DNA from: Mesostigma viride
Taxonomy: Eukaryota > Streptophyta > Mesostigmatophyceae > Mesostigmatales > Mesostigmataceae
Direction of reading: 5' to 3'
Length of the DNA stretch: 64,000 nucleotides
Assembly (NCBI GenBank): GCA_009746045.1
Contig: RPFO01000016.1
Coordinates: forward strand, 761,895-825,894
Every line of letters begins with the position of its first letter. Position 1 is the first letter of the stretch. A program made the translations under genes and the position numbers. Below the pieces are notes generated by a model, which had not been told where the DNA came from, did no database searches, and was given only the letters and a program-made list of their open reading frames with translations. This document shows, one piece after another, positions 58,746-64,000 of this stretch.

Positions 58746-59274
58746 TGCAGACGATATTTGTAACTTTCGTGTAATTATTTTTCTAATGAGATAAACATAG
58801 TACACTCCGTGGCATGCCCATGCCCATGACGCGCAAGTTCTCACTGACTTAACCCGTTGTGACCCTCCCTGGAAGCCGGAACAGGATTTGGCAGCGCCAT
58901 ACAACAGTGGTACCCGCACTGGTCATCGGGCACCCTGGATGGCCCACGTGGTTGCAATGATGTCTTCTGTGCATCTAGTGGAGAACTGATAGCTGCCAGG
59001 CATGCATGATACAGCACCTCCCTGGTTGCAGGGGCGCCAGTATCTACCGATCATGAAGCATAACAAGTACAAGACTGCAATGCCTGGACGCACCGGTCCA
59101 CGGAGCATATGCATAGGTGATGCATAGGTGACAAAATCGACTGGTCACAACTTGTGAACACCTTCAATATTGATTGTGACCACCAACAGTATCGAGGTAT
59201 CTATCCGCCTTTATCGAGGGTTACCGATGGACTTGGCAGCATTCCTTCAGGCTGGCACGCTACAACCAGATACT
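58746..59274. other. intergenic with a dispersed repeat
   Basis: The part 58,743-58,860 is a repeat also seen at 45,130-45,440 (GATGCAGACGAT, TAATTATTTTTCTAATGAGA, CCGTGGCATGCCCATG, GACTTAACCCGT). The rest shows no gene. Confidence 0.5.
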
Positions 59275-62200
59275 TCATGAGAACTGCGCGGCAACCCTCC
59301 TGGAGGCATCCCCAGCCCCCGCAGCACCCCCCGGTTGTCGCGTAGTTGTCATGATCACCTCATGGCACGCGGTCAGAAGCTCCATGATCTCTGGCTGGGA
59401 CAGGCTCGCCTCCCCCATGGCCAGATTGGCCGGGTGCAGCAGGTAGTTAACGTCCGCGTACAGCCGGTCCAGATCCTCCTGGCTCCCATTGCTGACCGCT
59501 GCGCGCATGAAGCGCACCCACGAGAGGAAGACGGGAAACTTGGCGCGGGTGAACGACCCCAGGAGCATCGCCTGCGCGGTCTTGACCGATGCCTCGTACA
59601 CCCACGCGGGGTAGATGCTCGCGATCTGGGCGGACAGCATCTGCTGGAGGCGGCCCTGGGTCCCCAGGGTGTAGGACTCGACTGTGCCATCGGCAGACGG
59701 CACGCACTGCGCTGCACCCAGGCCGACGAAGCTCTGCGTGGGACCAAGTTGGGGGGTTGGAAGTGTTTGGGGGCGGGCGTAAGAGGGGGAGTGGGCATGT
59801 TGGGAAGTGGTTGGGGGCGGGCATAGGAGGACAGATGGTGAGGAGAGGAGAGGGTACTAACGAGGAGGGTATTGGAGGGGGGATAGTGAGCAGATGAGAC
59901 GAGGAGAGGGTATAGGAAGGCAAGAGGGAGATCCTTCACATATGCTTGATTAATAACGCAGACCACAGGAAGCGCTTGAAGCGGCCTTTTATGATGCAAC
60001 ACACACCTGCATTCAACATCTCCATGGGGCACCTCCACTCAGGATTGAACAGCTATTTCCAACCTAAACACTCACGTTGACCCAGGTTGATACATCGGTA
60101 CTAAAAAATATCCATTTACAATCCCACCCTCACGCTGACCTAGGTAGTTGCCTCCATACTTAACATAGCTATTTATAGCAAGAGAAAACTCACGTTGACC
60201 AACTCCAGCGCGTCGACATAGTTCCCCTCCTGCAGGTGGATATACGCGAGCTCCTCGGGCCCCAACCCCATGCCGCTCAACTGAGCCGCAAACCAGCCCG
60301 TGGCCGAGGGCCAATCCCCCGCGGGTGTCACGGGAGAGAACGAGGCCAGTAGCGTGACGCCTGACGCGTTGACCATGGTTAATAGCGTCTTTGCGAGTGA
60401 TGCGGTGTCTAATGGGAACAGGGCTGCTCCCAGGGTGGCAGCCTCGCTGTCCTCAAGGGTGTGCTCTTTCGTGGCATCCTTTTTTCTGTCCGAGCCACCC
60501 GGGGTGCGATCTCTCCCCCCCCCTTCCCTCGGACTGCGAGCCCCCCCCCTTGTTGTGCTTGAGCTCGTAATGGCGCTGCGAGTGCGGGTGCGCAAGGAAT
60601 GTCGAGCGAGCGTTCGTGTAGTGGTCGGTGGAGGGGTCCAGGTGGAGCGCCGCCAGGGACGCCAGGCGGGTTACCACGATCGTCGCAGGGAGGGAGGGCA
60701 GCGGCAGTTTCTTTGACACCCGGGCTCCTACTGCTCCTCCTAGTCCTGTGCTTCTGGCTCCGGCTCCGGCTCCCCCTCCTGCCCCCCCGCCTGACCCGGA
60801 TGCCCCCCCTCCCCCTGCTCCTCCCCCTCCCCGCCCTCCTGCTGCTGCTGCTGCCGCTCCAGCGGCCCTGGCTGATGAGGGTGAGGATGAGGATGGCCCC
60901 GATCTCACGACCTCCTTTCCCCCCAAGGAAGCAGCCCCCGCCCCTGCAGGGACTCTCTCGTTACTTCCACCATCTGCCCACCCGTCCCTGCCCCTGCCGG
61001 CATTCTTGCTACCGGCGTCGCTGCTGGCGGCATCAGTGGAGTTATCCGTGGCGGGGGTCTCCAGGCAGGCGAGAAAGGAGGCCAAGTTGACCGCGAGCCA
61101 GGAACAGACGTCAGCGCGTGCTTTGTAGCCCTTGGGGGTGGTGCCCCGGCTGGCCTCGTCACATTCCGAGAATACCTGTGTTTGTGTTTATGTTTGTGTG
61201 TGTGTGTGTTTGTTTGGTGGTGTGTGTGTGTGTGTGTGTAGGAGGGGGGGTAGGAGTGGGGGAGGAGGGGCCACAAGTTATGGTGAGACAGTGCGTACAA
61301 CCTGCTGATGTCGATACCTTACTGGTACTGTTGCGACATCACACTCCAAGACCTGTGGACCTGCGGATGTGTGAGGATGGGTCGATGGGAGGTGACAAGG
61401 ACAGATTCCAGCTTGGGTGAAAGGTATTATTGTTTACAATAGAAATACTTCCACAACATATTAATAAAAAAAAGTATTACTGTCATCACCGTATTCGTTC
61501 AAACTACCATCATGACCGGTATTAAATTAAATTCAATTAAAATATAACGTGACTCCAATGGGAGATCACGTAGCACTATATATACTTCTAGTATATGATA
61601 TGTACTAGTAGTATATATATTAGTATATGATATGTACTAGTAGTATATGATGACTAAAACTGATTCCAAGCATTTAGGACCGGGAGTACCATGCTCTCTA
61701 CTCTTGTATTTAATACCTTGTGATCGCAGCGCGAGCGGCAGCATGGGTGCAAAAGAATAGTAGCAAAAGATAACAACAACTGTAATATTAACGCACTGTA
61801 ATATTAATACACAGTAATATCAACACACTATTAATTAATACACTGTAATATCAACACACTATAATTAACACACTGTAATTAATACATAGTGCGGTACCCT
61901 GCATCCACGCCTCCCACATTCCCATGGCATTGAGATGTTTCCCATGCGTTGCACCATCCCCAAAACACAAGGCAAAAAAGGTTTAAGTCTATACTCCCCA
62001 CCAGCCGCGAGGTATCGGCCAGCTTGTGCTGCCTATCTCACCGCAACGATTCCAGCGTGACCCAATGCTACAGGACCACAGATGACTCATGACCACAGAT
62101 TCCTTTGGCCCCACCTGCAGGGCAATACCCCCCAGCAGTGTCGCCATCCCCATCCCATGGCAATGTTATATATATTCATTGAGAATGATAAATTACGGAG

Positions 62201-63150
62201 GTGAGCTTGGCATATATATATTTCCAAAAAATTGAGAAAAAGCTTATTCACCATCCCCACCGGCCACGTGATATCTGCCATCCCTGCATCTGCCGTGATC
62301 ACGTTACAATGCTTCCTATTTACTATAGCACATGTACAGAACATTTACAGTTTAACTATTGCAGCACAAAAAAGTTCATCATCCCCACCTGCAGCGCGAT
62401 GCCCGCCCGCGGTGCCTCCTTCTTGATCCCATCGCACCATGTCATATGATAAGATTCACAAAAAATATACTACTATAATATGTTGCGTTACACTTATTCA
62501 TCGACCCCGTCCTATGGTACATAATATACTTATATTCGCTACCCCCTATATTCACTACTTCTCTACTTATATTCGCTACCCCCCATATTCACTACTTCTC
62601 TACTCATATTCGCTACCCCCTATGTTCACCACTTGTCTACTTATATTCGCTACCCCCTATGTTCACTACTTCTCTACTTATATTCGCTACCCCCTATGTT
62701 CACTACTCTACTTATATTCGCTACCCCCCATATTCACTACTTCTCTACTCATATTCGCTACCCCCTATGTTCACTACTTCTCTACTTATATTCGCTACCC
62801 CCCATATTCACTACTTCTCTACTTCGTCCCCACCTGCAGCGCAATATCTGCCAGCTGTGCGGACAGCCCCAGCACCGGTAGCCCCCCCGTCGCAAACACC
62901 GTCTGCGCCAGCACCGCCATGTGCGTCGCAAACGCGACATCTGGCACCCTCGCGATTGACGCCATCGCGTGGACGTGGGCGCGCGCGGTGGCGGCGGCAG
63001 CCTGGTCAGCCGTGACGTCGGCCAGGGAAGAGGACCGGGCGGCGAGCCGGTTGGTGACCTCGGGGGGGAAGAGGGTGTCCACGTAGACTTGGAGCGCCTT
63101 GGTGTGGCCGGGGCGCACGCCGGACTGGCCACGGAAGTGGTAGCAGTAGT
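59275..63150 (-). CDS. unrecognised protein, three 3' exons (5' end not found)
   Basis: Exons on the minus strand: 63150-62834, 61175-60194 and 59733-59275. All junctions are GT-AG and the frames agree except for a one-base shift in the middle exon at runs of nine C (60,515-60,523 and 60,541-60,549), where the frame must change. Exon a reads YCYHFRGQSGVRPGHTKALQ … ARAHVHAMASIARVPDVAFA … LADIALQ. Exon b starts VFSECDEASRGTTPKGYKAR, has a long Gly/Ser/Ala-rich insert, and ends EELAYIHLQEGNYVDALELV. Exon c is helical (YPAWVYEASVKTAQAMLL … LDRLYADVNYLLHPANL) and ends in a TGA. The protein looks all-helical and soluble. I do not recognise the family. The splicing pattern and codon composition support a real gene. 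Confidence 0.65.
60071..60206 (-). repeat. 58-60-bp repeats of an exon end and donor (minus gene)
   Basis: On the minus strand GGTCAACGTGAGT (60,206-60,189, the true exon-b end and donor) recurs as AGGTCAGCGTGAGG at 60,146-60,129 and GGGTCAACGTGAGT at 60,086-60,071. Spacing is 58-60 bases. Confidence 0.85.
61204..61242. repeat. (TG)n microsatellite
   Basis: Short TG dinucleotide run with TTTG interruptions just beyond the exon-b acceptor of the minus-strand gene, where it serves as part of the CA-rich acceptor tract on that strand. Confidence 0.85.
61520..61600 (-). mobile_element. retroelement 3' tail fragment
   Basis: On the minus strand: GTGCTACGTGATCTCCCATTGG, with hairpin CTCCCATTGGAG, followed by GTTATATTTTAATTGAATTT, the family end with an AATT-type tail. 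Only this tail is recognisable. The upstream side runs into ATATAC/TAGTA repeats. Confidence 0.65.
61994..62833 (-). repeat. decaying copies of the exon-a end and donor (minus gene)
   Basis: The exon-a end on the minus strand is GATATTGCGCTGCAG followed by GTGGGG. Related ends are at about 62,400 (GGCATCGCGCTGCAGGTGGG), 62,263 (GCAGATATCACGTGGCCGGT then GGGG), 62,116 (GGTATTGCCCTGCAGGTGGG) and 62,003 (CCGATACCTCGCGGCTGGTG). Every copy keeps a GTGGGG donor. Confidence 0.75.
62524..62824. repeat. ~37-bp tandem array next to the exon-a donor
   Basis: Eight units with TTATATTCGCTACCCCC, (T/C)AT(G/A)TTCACTACTTCTC and small deletions. The array ends 10 bases from the exon-a donor on the minus strand, so it is the first thing in that intron. 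Confidence 0.93.
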
Positions 63151-63163
63151 CTGGATGCGTTCA

Positions 63164-63262
63164 TGCGGAAGGGTTATCAAGGAGAGAACCAGTGCACATC
63201 TCCAATCATATTCATCATCCTGAACGACGATTTCTGGCCTGCGCTGGTTGTCTCCTTGGTAC
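63164..63262 (-). repeat. dispersed repeat, copy 2 (copy 1 at 2,536-2,660)
   Basis: Minus strand: ACAACCAGCGCAGGCCAGAA and TCGTTCAGGATGATGAATAT, directly joined. See copy 1. Confidence 0.6.
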
Positions 63263-63365
63263 ATGCACGTGTACGGAGTGATACAACAGGTGGTATGAGG
63301 GCTGCCTTTCCCGGCAGGCCGCGCTTGTGGTCGCTAAAATCTGGATGGTGTGCTTGTTTCGTGGT

Positions 63366-63366
63366 G

Positions 63367-63405
<39 letters not shown>

Positions 63406-63538
63406 GTGTTGTGTGTGTGTTGTGTTGTGTTGTGTTGTGTGCTGTGTGTGTGTATGTGTATGTGTGTGTGTGTGTTGTGTTGTGTTGTGTTGTGTGCTGT
63501 GTGTGTGTGTGGTCACTATAGTACAGTATTGTGTGTGT
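63366..63538. repeat. (TG)n and (TTGTG)n microsatellite
   Basis: About 170 bases of TG dinucleotides mixed with TGTGT/TGTTGTG units. The Cys/Val frames through it are artefacts. Confidence 0.95.
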
Positions 63539-63606
63539 GTGTTGACACCGGGGCTGATCCTGGCCCGTTCTGCAACCGCCATCCTCATCACTCGAAATGT
63601 GGCTGT

Positions 63607-63805
63607 GGTGGAATAGCCTACCACGCACTGTGGAATAGCCTACCACGCACTGTGGAATAGCCTACCACGCACTGTGGAATAGCCTACCACGCACTGTGGA
63701 ATAGCCTACCACGCACTGTGGAATAGCCTACCACGCACTGGGGAATAGCCTACCACGCACTGGGGAATAGCCTACCACGCACTGTGGAATAGCCTACCAC
63801 GCACT
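63607..63805. repeat. 22-bp tandem array, 9 copies
   Basis: Nine units of TGGAATAGCCTACCACGCAC plus TG, with only a T-to-G change in two units. It is near-perfect and so recent. Confidence 0.95.
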
Positions 63806-64000
63806 AAGAAAAGACAACCATTAATCGGGAACTAAGTTTCAATTTGGGATCATCGGTCATGCCACCCTAGGATTACCAATATCTACACCAATATATTACC
63901 ATACATGAACAACTCTTGCCTTAGAGCAAAGTCAGTAGTGCTAACGACAAGTTAGATATGACGTTGCTGCGGCGGGATGACTTTCTTCCAGCTCGAGGCT

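Noticed and set aside
60300-61128. Pro/Ala-rich plus-strand frames
   Set aside because: They are the reverse of the Gly/Ser-rich insert in the minus-strand exon, which has splice sites and frame continuity.

Overview
This window is nuclear DNA from a eukaryote, most likely an alga outside the land-plant lineage. The evidence is a large gene split by more than two dozen GT-AG introns, GC-rich exons set in repeat-choked introns, degraded non-LTR retrotransposons and DNA transposons, and a nuclear copy of part of mitochondrial nad7. The main gene encodes a phytochrome that keeps the bilin-binding Cys, a complete histidine-kinase module and a C-terminal receiver domain. That layout is known from prasinophyte green algae and glaucophytes and is not the streptophyte form. 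I lean towards a prasinophyte-grade green alga but cannot name the species.

Layout. 1-9.9 kb is intergenic and mobile: retroelement pieces (820-3980), a Mutator-like element with ~120-bp terminal inverted repeats (5677-8844) and a small polyA retro-insertion (9304-9428). 9,980-43,101 (+) is the phytochrome hybrid kinase. I could join 26 exons in frame (about 1,640 residues): PAS-GAF-PHY, PAS-PAS, HisKA, HATPase, pseudo-receiver, receiver. Its introns hold a hAT-like element, a nad7 numt and long tandem arrays with units of 2 to 107 bp. 43.1-59.2 kb is a retrotransposon graveyard. It includes a complete 2-kb insertion coding only for an ORF1-type protein and bounded by a 12-bp target duplication, two decayed reverse-transcriptase copies, a hAT-like element with a perfect 8-bp target duplication, a TA-flanked MITE and another inverted-repeat element. 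59,275-63,150 (-) holds three exons of a second, unrecognised protein-coding gene whose 5' end lies off the window or was not found.

The most unusual observation is that exon boundaries are repeatedly duplicated in tandem into the neighbouring intron. At least nine introns of the phytochrome gene, and two introns of the unrelated minus-strand gene, carry two to seven decaying copies of the exon end plus its splice donor, or of the acceptor plus the exon start. The introns appear to have grown outward from their splice sites. This would explain much of their length and supplies many decoy splice sites.

The phytochrome would sense light through a bilin in the GAF domain, pass the signal through the PHY tongue and the PAS pair to the kinase His, and then to the receiver Asp in the same chain. 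Its PHY tongue carries His where phytochromes normally have the Arg of the PRxSF motif, so its photochemistry may be unusual. The retroelements share a 3' hairpin and an AATT-type tail, which suggests that one machinery mobilises both the reverse-transcriptase elements and the ORF1-only element.
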